From: an uncultured Oscillospiraceae bacterium
GTDB lineage: Bacteria > Bacillota > Clostridia > Oscillospirales > Oscillospiraceae
Reading direction: 5' to 3'
Length of the DNA: 31,787 nt
Assembly: GCA_910587395.1 (NCBI GenBank)
Contig: CAJULJ010000033.1
Span: forward strand, 1 to 31,787
The position numbers and the translations under genes are program-made. Within the stretch, counting starts at the first letter, position 1; each line of letters starts with the position of its first letter. The notes under the pieces are model-generated. The model worked only from the letters and a program-made list of their open reading frames with translations. It did not search any database and was not told where the DNA came from. Positions 22,651-31,191 of the stretch are shown here, one piece after another.

Positions 22651-24231
22651 ATGAGCGAGCAGCGCAACGATACGGTGAATCGCGCGAAGCCGTATCAGCT
22701 GGTATTGTTTCCGCTGAACAACGGCGCGACCAACGTCTATTTTGTTCTGATTTTGTCCTATGTGGCCCAATTCGGCTCCAGCATTTTGAAACTGGGTATG
22801 TTTGCCTCCATCATGGTGACGGTGATGCGGGTGTGCGACGCCGTCACAGATCCCGTCATCGGCGCGGCCATGGACCGCACCAGCACCAAAATCGGCAAGT
22901 TCCGCCCCTTCATGATCCTGGGCAGCGCGGTCATGGCGGTGAGCGTTGTCGCACTGTATATTCTCACGCCCATGATCCCCGAGAGCATGATGTGGCTGCG
23001 CTATGTGGCCTTCGTTGTGATTTACTTCGTCTGGGTCATCGGCTACACATTCCAGACCTCCTGCACCCGGGCGGGCCAGACGGTGCTCACCAACGACCCC
23101 AACCAGCGGCCCATGTTTACCATTTTCAACACCGTGGGCAGCCTTTTGGGCATGGGCGTCATGCAGTTCATGATCCCGCTCATCAAGGGTATGTACGACG
23201 TGAAGGACGAGGCGGGCGCCATCATCGTCTCCGGCTATGAGAACCCCACGGTGTTCCGCATCATCACCCCCATCGGCATCGCCATTTCGGTGGCGCTCAC
23301 CATTCTGGCCATCATCGGCATCGCCGAGAAGGACAATCCCAAGTATTACGGCATCGGCGGCGACAAGCAGGAAAAGGTGAAGATCTCTGAATATGTTGAG
23401 ATCATCAGGAACAACAAGCCCATGCAGCGGCTGATGGTGGCGGGCGCGGGGTGCAAGCTGGCCCTGGCCATCGCCACCAACACCACGGTTCTGCTGGCAC
23501 TCTACGGAATACTCATGGGCAATTATAACGCTCTGTATCTGCCCATGATGGTGTTGGGTTATGTGTGCGCGGTGCCCTTCTTCCTGCTCAGTATGCGCAC
23601 CTCTCAGAAGCTGGGCCAGCGGGCCTCTCTGATCCGCTACGTGTCCGTGGCCCTGGTCTGCTATGTGGGCGTGCTGGCGCTGCTGCTGTTCAGCGACCAT
23701 GGCACTCCGTCCCTTATGCTGTCCTTCCCCTTCCAGGGCGGCGGAGCCATCAACCTGTACACCATCCTGTTCATCGTGTTCTTCGGCGTCGGCTACGGGG
23801 CCTATTACGCCACCGCTGACATGCCCATACCCATGGTGGCGGACTGCTCCGATTACGAGACCTACCGCTCCGGTAAATATATCCCCGGCATTATGGGCAC
23901 CCTGTTTTCCCTGGTGGACAAGCTGGTGTCCTCCCTGGCCCAGACCCTGGTGGCGTTCATCTTCCTGATCTGCGCGGGTCTCAGCGACCTGCCCACCGAC
24001 AGCACCCCCTATTCCGGCGGCATCAAGGTGGCGGTGATCGTCATGTTCTGCGTCATCCCCATGCTGGCCTGGGCGGCGACGCTGCTGGCCATGAAGGGCT
24101 ACAGCCTCACCGGCGAGAAGATGAAGACCATTCAGGCGGTGAACGCGGCGCGGAAGGAAGCTGTGGCGGACGGCATGACTCTGGAGCAGGCTATGCGGGA
24201 GATCAGCGACGACACGGTGAAAACGGCGTAA
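22651..24231 (+). CDS. GPH-family (MelB/UidB-like) glycoside or glucuronide transporter
   Basis: Membrane protein of 526 residues with about 12 helices, of the glycoside-pentoside-hexuronide cation symporter family within MFS. The family motif is near the N-terminus: RVCDAVTDPVIGAAMDR and KIGKFRPFMILGS. Later landmarks are NDPNQRPMFTIFNTVG and ADCSDYETYRSGKYIPG. The C-terminal tail is soluble and helical. The ATG at 22651 has AAAAGGAGGAG upstream; the open frame extends back over the end of the GH2 gene without family similarity. The gap to the GH2 stop is 22 bp. By context it imports glucuronides for the GH2, as UidB does in enterobacteria. Confidence 0.9.
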   Translation: MSEQRNDTVNRAKPYQLVLFPLNNGATNVYFVLILSYVAQFGSSILKLGMFASIMVTVMRVCDAVTDPVIGAAMDRTSTKIGKFRPFMILGSAVMAVSVVALYILTPMIPESMMWLRYVAFVVIYFVWVIGYTFQTSCTRAGQTVLTNDPNQRPMFTIFNTVGSLLGMGVMQFMIPLIKGMYDVKDEAGAIIVSGYENPTVFRIITPIGIAISVALTILAIIGIAEKDNPKYYGIGGDKQEKVKISEYVEIIRNNKPMQRLMVAGAGCKLALAIATNTTVLLALYGILMGNYNALYLPMMVLGYVCAVPFFLLSMRTSQKLGQRASLIRYVSVALVCYVGVLALLLFSDHGTPSLMLSFPFQGGGAINLYTILFIVFFGVGYGAYYATADMPIPMVADCSDYETYRSGKYIPGIMGTLFSLVDKLVSSLAQTLVAFIFLICAGLSDLPTDSTPYSGGIKVAVIVMFCVIPMLAWAATLLAMKGYSLTGEKMKTIQAVNAARKEAVADGMTLEQAMREISDDTVKTA

Positions 24232-24244
24232 GTTTGCGAGGGCT

Positions 24245-24276
24245 GCTTCCTTTTTCTTTGAAAAGAAAAAGGAAGC
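24245..24276. other. Perfect 14-bp hairpin between transporter and uxuA
   Basis: Pyrimidine-rich GCTTCCTTTTTCTT (24245-24258) pairs with 24263-24276 around TGAA. It has no T tract after it, so it may temper read-through or protect transcript ends rather than terminate. The uxuA ribosome binding site follows about 40 bp later. Confidence 0.5.
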
Positions 24277-24325
24277 GAAAAAGAAACTTTTAGACAAAGC
24301 GCACCATTTAAGGAGGGAAACGCAT

Positions 24326-25411
24326 ATGCAGATGACCTGGCGCTGGTACGGCGAGGGCAACGACCAGATCAAGCTGTCCGACATCAAGCAGATTCCGGGC
24401 GTGGAGGGCATTGTCTGGGCGCTTCACGACAAAATGCCGGGGGAAATCTGGCAGTCCGAGGAGATCGCGGCGGTGAAGAAGCAGCTGGACGAGTACGGCT
24501 TCAACATGGACGTGGTGGAGTCCGTCAATGTCCACGACGACATCAAGATCGGCCTGCCCAGCCGGGACCAGTATATCGAGAACTACAAGCAGACCATCCG
24601 CAACCTGGCGCCCTTTGGGGTGAAGGTGATCTGCTACAACTTCATGCCGGTGTTCGACTGGACTCGGACGGACCTGTTCCACCCGGTGGGGGACGGCTCC
24701 ACGGCGCTGTATTACGAGGCGTCCAAAATCCACGAGGACCCCAAGGAGATGGCGGATTACGTCATGTCCTTCACTGAGAAGTACCACATGACCTTCCCCG
24801 GCTGGGAGCCGGAGCGTATGGCCAAGCTGGATGAGCTGTTTGAGAAGTACAAGCCCGTCACCAAGGAAAAGCTGTGGGATAACCTGAAATACTTCCTGGA
24901 GGCCATCATGCCCACCTGCCGGGAGTGCGGTATCAAAATGGCCATCCACATGGACGATCCCCCCTGGGACATCTTCGGCTTGCCCCGTCTGTTGGTCAAC
25001 GGCGAGGCCATTGACCGCTTCCTGTCCATGGTGGACGACCCCTACAACTGCCTGACCCTGTGCTCTGGCAGTCTGAACGCGGACCCGAAAAACAACGTGG
25101 CGGACATCGTGCGCAAGCACTGTGACCGTATCGCCTTTGCCCACATTCGCAACGTGAAGCACTTTGAGAACGGCGATTTCTCTGAGGCCAGCCACCGGGA
25201 CTGCGACGGCGACACCGGCATTCTGGACATCCTGAAAGCCTATCACGACGCGGGCTGGGAGGGCTACATCCGCCCGGACCACGGCCGTCATCTCTGGGAC
25301 GAGGTCCCCGGCAAGGTCCGCCCCGGCTACGGATTGTACGACCGCGCCCTGGGCATCATGTATATGCTGGGCGTGTGGGATATGTTGGACAAGCTGGACG
25401 GAAAGGCATAA
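24326..25411 (+). CDS. uxuA: Mannonate dehydratase UxuA
   Basis: Enzyme of 361 residues that dehydrates D-mannonate to 2-keto-3-deoxygluconate in the hexuronate pathway. The family sequence is continuous: MTWRWYGEGNDQI, IVWALHDKMPGEIW, VVESVNVHDDIK, CYNFMPVFDWTRTDL, MAIHMDDPPWDIFGLPR, LCSGSLNADPKNN, FAHIRNVK and IRPDHGRHLW. The His and Asp residues of HMDDPP, the Cys of CSGS and the His of HIRN and PDHGR form the expected metal site. The length is normal and the AAGGAGGG site gives a confident ATG at 24326. It follows the transporter after 94 bp with a hairpin between them, on the same strand. It makes the case that the upstream GH2 releases glucuronate. Confidence 0.96.
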   Translation: MQMTWRWYGEGNDQIKLSDIKQIPGVEGIVWALHDKMPGEIWQSEEIAAVKKQLDEYGFNMDVVESVNVHDDIKIGLPSRDQYIENYKQTIRNLAPFGVKVICYNFMPVFDWTRTDLFHPVGDGSTALYYEASKIHEDPKEMADYVMSFTEKYHMTFPGWEPERMAKLDELFEKYKPVTKEKLWDNLKYFLEAIMPTCRECGIKMAIHMDDPPWDIFGLPRLLVNGEAIDRFLSMVDDPYNCLTLCSGSLNADPKNNVADIVRKHCDRIAFAHIRNVKHFENGDFSEASHRDCDGDTGILDILKAYHDAGWEGYIRPDHGRHLWDEVPGKVRPGYGLYDRALGIMYMLGVWDMLDKLDGKA

Positions 25412-25416
25412 CCCCG

Positions 25417-25490
25417 TAGGGGCGGATATCAGCCGCCCGGTACGATACGGAAGCGCCAAAATTAACGTGGGCGGATGATATCCGTCCCTA
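25417..25490. repeat. 22-bp imperfect inverted repeat between uxuA and the SDR gene
   Basis: The arms at 25417-25438 and 25469-25490 match in 20 of 22 positions (GGGGCGGATATC / GATATCCGTCCC cores). Each arm is itself partly palindromic (GGGCGG and CCGCCC). It resembles the dispersed intergenic hairpin repeats common in clostridial genomes. It may stabilise or partly end the upstream transcript. Confidence 0.6.
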
Positions 25491-25519
25491 TGCGCAGATG
25501 AATAAACGGAGGGAAAATT

Positions 25520-26365
25520 ATGATGGATTTACCTTTGAAAGTTGATTTCACCGGCAAAGTGGTGGTAGTCACCGGCGCGGGCGGCGTGCTGTGCGGCACC
25601 ATGGCGAAGGCGTTCGCCCAGGCGGGCGCGAAGGTGGCGGCTCTGGACCTGAATGAGGAAGCGGTCAAAAAGCTGGCCGACGAGTGCAAAGCCGAGGGCT
25701 TCGTCTGTGAGGGCTACAAGGCCAACGTGCTGGAGCCGGAGGCCCTGGAGGCGGTGCATCAGCAGGTGCTCAAGGACCTGGGCCCCTGCGATATTCTGGT
25801 GAACGGGGCGGGCGGCAACAACCCCCGGGCCACCACGGACAACGAGTACCAGCACGAGAAGCAGGAGGGTCAGAAGGGCTTTTTTGACCTGGACGCAGGG
25901 GGCGTGGACTTTGTGTTCAAGCTGAACTTCCAGGGTACCCTGCTGCCCACCCAGGCCTTCGCCAAGGACATGGTGGAGCGCAAAAGCGGCGTGATTCTCA
26001 ACGTCAGCTCCATGAACGCCTATATTCCGCTGACCAAGATTCCGGCGTACTCCGGGGCGAAGGCGGCGATCAGCAACTTCACCCAGTGGCTGGCCACCCA
26101 CTTCGCGGGCAGCGGCATCCGCTGCAACGCCATCGCGCCGGGGTTCCTGGTGTCCAACCAGAACCGGAAGCTGCTGTTCAACGAGGACGGCACCCCCACC
26201 GCCCGCTCCGCGAAAATCCTGAACGGCACCCCCATGGGCCGCTACGTGGAGAGCGAGGAGCTGCTGGGCGGCGTGTTCTTCCTGTGCGACGACAAGGCCG
26301 CCTCCGCCATCACCGGCGTGGTGCTGCCCATCGACGCAGGCTTTGCCGCTTATTCCGGAGTGTAA
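25520..26365 (+). CDS. uxuB: SDR-family D-mannonate oxidoreductase (UxuB/YjmF type)
   Basis: Short-chain dehydrogenase of 281 residues. The cofactor loop is VTGAGGVLCGTMAKAFAQAG, the NAG-type stretch ILVNGAGGNNP, and the catalytic Ser-Tyr-Lys are in LNVSSMNAY and PAYSGAKAAI. The family variant with the GGNNP segment and the insertion FDLDAGGVDFVF is that of Bacillus YjmF, which reduces fructuronate to mannonate. This is a different fold from enterobacterial UxuB. The location immediately after uxuA and the intact catalytic residues support that role. The ATG at 25520 has GGAGGG upstream. It ends in a strong bidirectional terminator. The symbol is used by function; direct assay would settle the substrate. 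Confidence 0.88.
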   Translation: MMDLPLKVDFTGKVVVVTGAGGVLCGTMAKAFAQAGAKVAALDLNEEAVKKLADECKAEGFVCEGYKANVLEPEALEAVHQQVLKDLGPCDILVNGAGGNNPRATTDNEYQHEKQEGQKGFFDLDAGGVDFVFKLNFQGTLLPTQAFAKDMVERKSGVILNVSSMNAYIPLTKIPAYSGAKAAISNFTQWLATHFAGSGIRCNAIAPGFLVSNQNRKLLFNEDGTPTARSAKILNGTPMGRYVESEELLGGVFFLCDDKAASAITGVVLPIDAGFAAYSGV

Positions 26366-26382
26366 TTTCTGCTTTTCCCGCA

Positions 26383-26416
26383 AAAAACCTCTCTGCCCGC
26401 AGGCGGAGAGGTTTTT
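26383..26416. terminator. Bidirectional rho-independent terminator
   Basis: A 15-bp stem with one G-U pair (26383-26397 with 26402-26416) and the loop CGCA has A5 at its 5' side and T5 at its 3' side. It serves both the SDR gene and the convergent MATE gene. Confidence 0.9.
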
Positions 26417-26417
26417 C

Positions 26418-27791
26418 TTATGGACCGGCGGAAGGACCGTCCTCCATCCGGGCCATGGGACGGTATACCGTAAAATACATGGTGGTGAAGCAGGCCAGCC
26501 CGCCCACCAGCTGGGACACCGCCTCCGCCACAAACACGCCGGTGGCGCCCATCCAGACGGGCAGAATGAGGGTCAGCGGCGCGTTGATGACGGCTTTGCG
26601 CAGCAGAGAGAAAAACACCGCCTGCCTGGACCGCCCCAGCCCGACGAATACCCCCTGCCCCGCCAGCTGGAGGGACATGAACAGGAACATGCAGAAGTAG
26701 ATGCGCAGGGCGGGTACCCCCGCTTCCAAAATGGCCGGCTCACTTTTAAAAATGTGGATGAGCGGCTCCGGAAAGAGCATGGCGCACGCCCAGAATGCCG
26801 CGGAATAGGCTATCGTTACTCCGGCGGTGAACCGGATGGCCTGACGCACGCGGCTGTACTGCCGGGCTCCGTAGTTGTAGCCCTCCACCGGCTGGGAGCC
26901 GTTGGTCAGCCCCTGCACCGGCATGGTGAACACCTCCCGGATGGAGTTGATGATGGTCATCACCCCCACGTAGGTGTCCCCGCCGTAGTTCTGGAGCGTG
27001 GCGTTGCACACCACCTGCACCAGACTGTTGGTCATATTCACAAAAAAGCCGGACAGGCCCAGGGAGATGATCCGTTTCGTCCGCGTTCCGTCCAGACGCA
27101 GGTTTTCCCGCCGCAGGCGCAGGATGGCCCGCTTCCCCGTGAGAAAAGCCAGCACCCAGGCCGCCGACAGAAACTGGGAGAAGATGGTAGCCAGCGCCGC
27201 GCCTTGAACTCCCATGTGGAAGATAAAAATAAGGATGGGGTCCAATATAATGTTGACCACCGCGCCCAGCAGGACGGTCATCATCCCCACGCGCCCAAAG
27301 CCCTGGGCGTTGATGAAGGGGTTCATCCCCAGGCTGATCATCACGAACAGCGTGCCGCACAGATAAATGGTCATGTACCCATCGGCATGGGGGAAGGTAT
27401 CCGGGCTGGCGCCGAACAGATAGAGGACGGGCTCTTTCAAGGCCAGGAAAAAGGCCGTGCCGGCCGCGCCCAGAATCAGCAGCAGCAAAAAGGCGTTGCC
27501 CATCACCCGTTCCGCTTCGCTGTCGTCCCCCCGGCCCCGGCTGATGGAGCACAGCGGCGCGCCGCCCGTGCCGCACAGGTTGGCAAAGCCCATGAGGATG
27601 GACACAATGGGCATGGTCACCCCCAGGCCGGTGAGGGCCGGGCTGTCGCTCTCCGGCAGGTGGCCCAGGTAGACGCGGTCCACCACGCTGTACAACACGT
27701 TCACCAGCTGAGCCGCCGTCATGGGGATGGCCAGATTCATGATGTTGCGGGGAATGCTCCCCCGGGAAAAGTCGTTCTGCTGGTCCGACAC
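26418..27791 (-). CDS. MATE family efflux transporter
   Basis: Membrane protein of 457 residues with 12 predicted helices of the MATE (multidrug and toxic compound extrusion) family. Landmarks are AIPMTAAQLVNVLYSVVDRVYLGHLP, GTGGAPLCSISRGRGD, YLCGTLFVMISLGMNPFINAQG, NIILDPILIFIFHMGVQGAA and the second-half repeat GLTNGSQPVEGYNYG. These proteins export cationic drugs or toxic aglycones using Na+ or H+ gradients. The start is GTG at 27791 behind GAGAGGAGG. It is transcribed towards the glucuronide operon and shares its terminator. Its upstream region includes a perfect 9-bp hairpin (27855-27876). Export of aglycones released from glucuronides is a guess. Confidence 0.94.
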   Translation of the reverse strand: MSDQQNDFSRGSIPRNIMNLAIPMTAAQLVNVLYSVVDRVYLGHLPESDSPALTGLGVTMPIVSILMGFANLCGTGGAPLCSISRGRGDDSEAERVMGNAFLLLLILGAAGTAFFLALKEPVLYLFGASPDTFPHADGYMTIYLCGTLFVMISLGMNPFINAQGFGRVGMMTVLLGAVVNIILDPILIFIFHMGVQGAALATIFSQFLSAAWVLAFLTGKRAILRLRRENLRLDGTRTKRIISLGLSGFFVNMTNSLVQVVCNATLQNYGGDTYVGVMTIINSIREVFTMPVQGLTNGSQPVEGYNYGARQYSRVRQAIRFTAGVTIAYSAAFWACAMLFPEPLIHIFKSEPAILEAGVPALRIYFCMFLFMSLQLAGQGVFVGLGRSRQAVFFSLLRKAVINAPLTLILPVWMGATGVFVAEAVSQLVGGLACFTTMYFTVYRPMARMEDGPSAGP

Positions 27792-27854
27792 GGGCAGGGC
27801 CTCCTCTCAAGCGCGGATATCGTATCATATCGGGCTGGAAAAGGGAAGGGACGG

Positions 27855-27876
27855 TATGCCGCGGATACGCGGCATA
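27855..27876. other. Perfect 9-bp hairpin TATGCCGCG-N4-CGCGGCATA
   Basis: Arms 27855-27863 and 27868-27876 form a dyad 64 bp upstream of the MATE start, a plausible regulator site or structural element. The rest of 27792-28110 contains the direct repeat and candidate promoter listed next and no gene. Confidence 0.5.
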
Positions 27877-27989
27877 TCCCTGGACAACCCCGAGCAATCT
27901 CACAACAAAAAACTGGAAATTCCCTCCTGCGTTGTGGAAATCCACAAGAACGCGGGGGGCCTTTTTGTAAAGAGTGCACAGGGCCAAAT

Positions 27990-28026
27990 GCAGTTTGGAC
28001 GCAAATCCGCGCAGTTTGCGCAAATC
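27990..28026 (+). repeat. Imperfect direct repeat GCAGTTTG-(ga)-CGCAAATC
   Basis: Two copies (27990-28007 and 28011-28026) differ only by a 2-base insertion in the first. The second copy contains the palindrome TTTGCGCAAA and runs into the -35 region of the candidate promoter of the second permuted GH3 gene. A regulator-binding pair is plausible. Confidence 0.5.
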
Positions 28027-28052
28027 GACGCCAAAGGCGAAAAAGTTATGCT
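28025..28052 (+). promoter_or_regulatory. Candidate promoter of the second permuted GH3 gene
   Basis: TCGACG (28025-28030), a 16-bp spacer and TATGCT (28047-28052) lie 58 bp before the ATG. The match is moderate. A small hairpin GGCGGG-N5-CCCGCC (28069-28085) follows before the ribosome binding site. Confidence 0.35.
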
Positions 28053-28110
28053 AAACTTCTGCACATGAGGCGGGAACTGCCCGCCAAAAAGTGAATGAGG
28101 AGGAAGAAAC

Positions 28111-31062
28111 ATGCTAGCAATCAACTGGGATGACGTCATGAACGTAGTGAACACAATGATCCCCCATCTTGTGGTCATCGCCGTGGCTCTCATCGCCGCC
28201 ATCGTAGGTACGGTGGTGGCCGCGAAAGCGCCGAAGAACAGCCGGGGCATGATCCGGGGCAGCTCCTGGATCGCCACGCTGCTGGTGGTGCTGATCGTGG
28301 CAAACCTGATCTGCACCGGCCCCATGGCCAGTATGCTGAACCTGATCAGCGAGACCTCTTACCTGACTGAGGCGACCACCGCCGAGGCCACCGAGCTGGT
28401 GGTCACCATGGCCGACGAGGGCATCGTGCTGACCGAGAACAAAGACGGGATGCTGCCTCTGGCCGGCGGCGCCAAGCTGAACGTGTTCGGCTGGGCCTCC
28501 ACCAACCCCTGCTACGGCGGCACCGGGTCCGGCGCGCTGAACGACGCCTATCCCACCGTCACCCTGCTCCAGGGCCTGACCAACGCGGGGCTGGAGCTGA
28601 ATACCGAGCTGGAAAAGTTCTACACCGACTACAAGTCCGACCGGCCCTCCGTGGCCATGTCCGTCCAGGACTGGACCCTGCCCGAGCCCAACGTGAGCCT
28701 GTACACCGATGAGATGATGAACAACGCCAAGGCGTTCTCCGACACCGCCATGATCGTCATCACCCGCGTGGGCGGCGAGGGCGCCGACCTGCCCACCGAC
28801 ATGGCCGCCGTGGTGGACGGCAGCTGGATCCGCCGTCAGGCCGAGCGCAACGGCGAGATGCGGGGCGCGGGCTACTACAACGGCTCCTATGACGACACGC
28901 TGAACCAGGGCAGCGACTGGGACGCCGGCGACCACTTCCTCCAGCTGTCCAACCGGGAGGAGGAGATGATCGACCTGGTGTGTGACAACTTCGACAAGGT
29001 TATCCTGGTCTACAACGGTGCCAACCCCTTCGAGCTGAACTGGATCTATGACTATCCCCAGATCAAGAGCGTCCTGCTGTGCCCCGGCACCGGCCAGAGC
29101 GGCTTTAACGGCCTGGGCCGCATCGTCACCGGCGCGGTGAACCCCTCCGGCAAGACGGCGGACACCTATGTCATCGACATGAAGGACACCCCCTGGTGGA
29201 ACAACTTCGGCGACTTCAAGTACACCAACATGGACGAGTTCATCAGCGACGCCAGCAACTTCGACCCGGCGGGCTCCTCTCCCTCCTTCGTCAACTACGT
29301 GGAGAACATCTATGTGGGCTACAAGTTCTATGAGACCGCCGCCAAGGAGGGCTTCATCAACTATGATGAGAAGGTCCAGTATCCCTTCGGCTACGGCCTG
29401 AGCTACACCAAGTTTGAGCAGGAGATGGGCGCCATCTCTGAGAGCAACGGCAACATCACCTTCGACGTTACCGTGAAGAACACCGGCACCGTGGCCGGCA
29501 AGGACGTGGTGGAGGTCTATGTGGACCTGCCCTACACCAACGGCGGCATTGAGAAGGCCAGCGCCAACCTGCTGGACTTTGCCAAGACCGGCCTGCTGGA
29601 GCCCGGCGCGGAGGAGAAGATCACCTTCACCATCCCCGTGGAGAATCTGGCCTCCTATGACACCGAGGGCGCGGGCTGCTATGTGCTGGAGAGCGGCGAC
29701 TACGTCATCTCCATCAACTCCGATTCCCACAACGTGCTGGATTCTCAGACCTATACCGTCAGCTCCACCGTCACCTACGGCGAGAGCAATAAGCGGGAGA
29801 GCGACATGATTCCCGCCGTCAACCAGTTTGACTACGCCGAGGGCGACATTACTTACCTGTCCCGGGCAAACGGCTTTGCCAACTACGCCCAGGCCACCGC
29901 CGCTCCCACCAACTTTGAGATGGACGCCGGGGACAAGGCGGCCTTCTACAACAAAAACAATTACCTGACCGCCGAGGCAACGGCTATGGACGAGGACCCC
30001 AACGCCGCCGCCGTTACCACCGGCGCCAAGAACAACCTCCAGCTGAAGGACCTGCGGGGCCTGAGCTATGACGATCCCCAGTGGGATAAGCTGCTGGACC
30101 AGCTGACCCTGGACGATATGAACACCCTGATCTCCCTGGGCGGCTACCAGACCAGCGCCGTGGATTCCATCGGCAAGGTCCGCACCAATGACAACGACGG
30201 CCCCGCCTCCATCAACAACAACTTCACCGGCGTGGGCTCCGTGGGCTTCCCCGCAGGCGTGATGATCGCCGCCACCTGGAGCAAGGATCTGGCCCTGGAC
30301 TTCGGCCGCAGCATCGGCAAGATGGCCGACGAGATGAACACCTCCGGCTGGTACGCCCCCGCCATGAACATTCACCGCACTTCCTTTGCCGGGCGTAACT
30401 TCGAGTACTACTCCGAGGACGGCTACCTGTCCGGCGCCATGGCCGCCAACGCGGTGGCGGGCGCCAAGGAGCACGGCGTGTACTCCTATATGAAGCACTT
30501 CGCCCTCAACGACCAGGAGGGCAACCGAAACTCCATGCTGTGCACCTGGTCCAGCGAGCAGGCCATCCGGGAAATCTACCTGAAGCCCTTCGAGATGTGC
30601 GTGAAGGATTCCGGCTGCGAGGCCGTCATGTCCTCCTTCAACTACATCGGCAACCGCTGGGCCGGCGGCGACAGCCGGCTGCTCAACACCGTCCTCCGGG
30701 AGGAGTGGGGCTTCCAAGGCTTCGTGGAGACCGACTACTTCGGCGTGTACGGCTACATGAGCGCCGATCAGGCCATCCGCAACGGCTGCGACCTGATGCT
30801 GGTGTCCTATCAGACCGCCACCAACAACGTCCAGTTCCGCGAGACCAACGGCGCCCAGCAGGCCATGCGCACCGCCGCCAAGAACATCCTGTACGTCACC
30901 GTCAACAGCCGCGCCTACACCGAGGAGAACTTCACCAAGGCCACCGCCACTCCCGCCTGGCGCATCATCCTCACCGTGGTGGACGTGATCGCCGGCGTGG
31001 TGCTGGTGGGCGGCGAGGCCCTGCTGATCAAGAGCTGGCTCAAGAAGAAAAAGGAAGGCTGA
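28111..31062 (+). CDS. Circularly permuted GH3 glycoside hydrolase with terminal membrane anchors (2)
   Basis: Protein of 983 residues with the same permuted order as the enzyme at 16181-19429. It has two N-terminal membrane helices (about 14-40 and 50-75), the GH3 sandwich domain (from about 103: GIVLTENKDGMLPL), an FnIII-like domain (DVTVKNTGTVAGKDVVEVYV) and then the TIM barrel (from about 645). Barrel motifs are AGRNFEYYSED, YMKHFALNDQEGNR (K795, H796) and the nucleophile motif FVETDYFGVYG (D875). It closes with a C-terminal helix (about 948-972) followed by KKKKEG. Catalytic and substrate-binding residues appear complete. The N-terminus carries two helices rather than one, so the topology must differ from the first enzyme. 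ATG at 28111 has GAGGAGGAA upstream. Substrate unknown; beta-glucosidase or xylosidase activity is typical. Confidence 0.9.
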   Translation: MLAINWDDVMNVVNTMIPHLVVIAVALIAAIVGTVVAAKAPKNSRGMIRGSSWIATLLVVLIVANLICTGPMASMLNLISETSYLTEATTAEATELVVTMADEGIVLTENKDGMLPLAGGAKLNVFGWASTNPCYGGTGSGALNDAYPTVTLLQGLTNAGLELNTELEKFYTDYKSDRPSVAMSVQDWTLPEPNVSLYTDEMMNNAKAFSDTAMIVITRVGGEGADLPTDMAAVVDGSWIRRQAERNGEMRGAGYYNGSYDDTLNQGSDWDAGDHFLQLSNREEEMIDLVCDNFDKVILVYNGANPFELNWIYDYPQIKSVLLCPGTGQSGFNGLGRIVTGAVNPSGKTADTYVIDMKDTPWWNNFGDFKYTNMDEFISDASNFDPAGSSPSFVNYVENIYVGYKFYETAAKEGFINYDEKVQYPFGYGLSYTKFEQEMGAISESNGNITFDVTVKNTGTVAGKDVVEVYVDLPYTNGGIEKASANLLDFAKTGLLEPGAEEKITFTIPVENLASYDTEGAGCYVLESGDYVISINSDSHNVLDSQTYTVSSTVTYGESNKRESDMIPAVNQFDYAEGDITYLSRANGFANYAQATAAPTNFEMDAGDKAAFYNKNNYLTAEATAMDEDPNAAAVTTGAKNNLQLKDLRGLSYDDPQWDKLLDQLTLDDMNTLISLGGYQTSAVDSIGKVRTNDNDGPASINNNFTGVGSVGFPAGVMIAATWSKDLALDFGRSIGKMADEMNTSGWYAPAMNIHRTSFAGRNFEYYSEDGYLSGAMAANAVAGAKEHGVYSYMKHFALNDQEGNRNSMLCTWSSEQAIREIYLKPFEMCVKDSGCEAVMSSFNYIGNRWAGGDSRLLNTVLREEWGFQGFVETDYFGVYGYMSADQAIRNGCDLMLVSYQTATNNVQFRETNGAQQAMRTAAKNILYVTVNSRAYTEENFTKATATPAWRIILTVVDVIAGVVLVGGEALLIKSWLKKKKEG

Positions 31063-31119
31063 GCGGATTCTGAATCTCGGCGATAAAAGAAAATCCGCTG
31101 GCACAAACTAGTCACACCG

Positions 31120-31153
31120 CTTCCCGCTCCCGCCGTCAGGCGGGGGCGGGAGG
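31120..31153. other. 15-bp GC-rich hairpin between two GH3 genes
   Basis: Arms 31120-31134 and 31139-31153 pair with two G-U pairs around GTCA. No T tract follows on the plus strand, so it may act as a partial terminator or processing site rather than an end. An 8-bp inverted repeat AGCGGATT/AATCCGCT (31062-31069 with 31092-31099) precedes it. Confidence 0.45.
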
Positions 31154-31191
31154 CACAAAAAATTAAGGTATTCAAGTTAGGAGGGGTCTGT

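Noticed and set aside
20646..24411. Minus-strand frames of 673 and 619 codons
   Set aside because: Antisense of the GH2 and transporter genes, His/Gly/Val rich without motifs.
26343..28094. Plus-strand frame of 583 codons over the MATE gene
   Set aside because: Antisense of a clearly recognisable MATE transporter; no ribosome binding site.
31066..31076. GATTC-T-GAATC as a further TetR site
   Set aside because: The half-sites are in the opposite order to GAATCA-nn-TGATTC and no promoter is near, so it is not counted as an operator.
28114..31104. Long minus-strand open frame of 996 codons
   Set aside because: Antisense shadow of the second permuted GH3 gene, with the same low-complexity composition.
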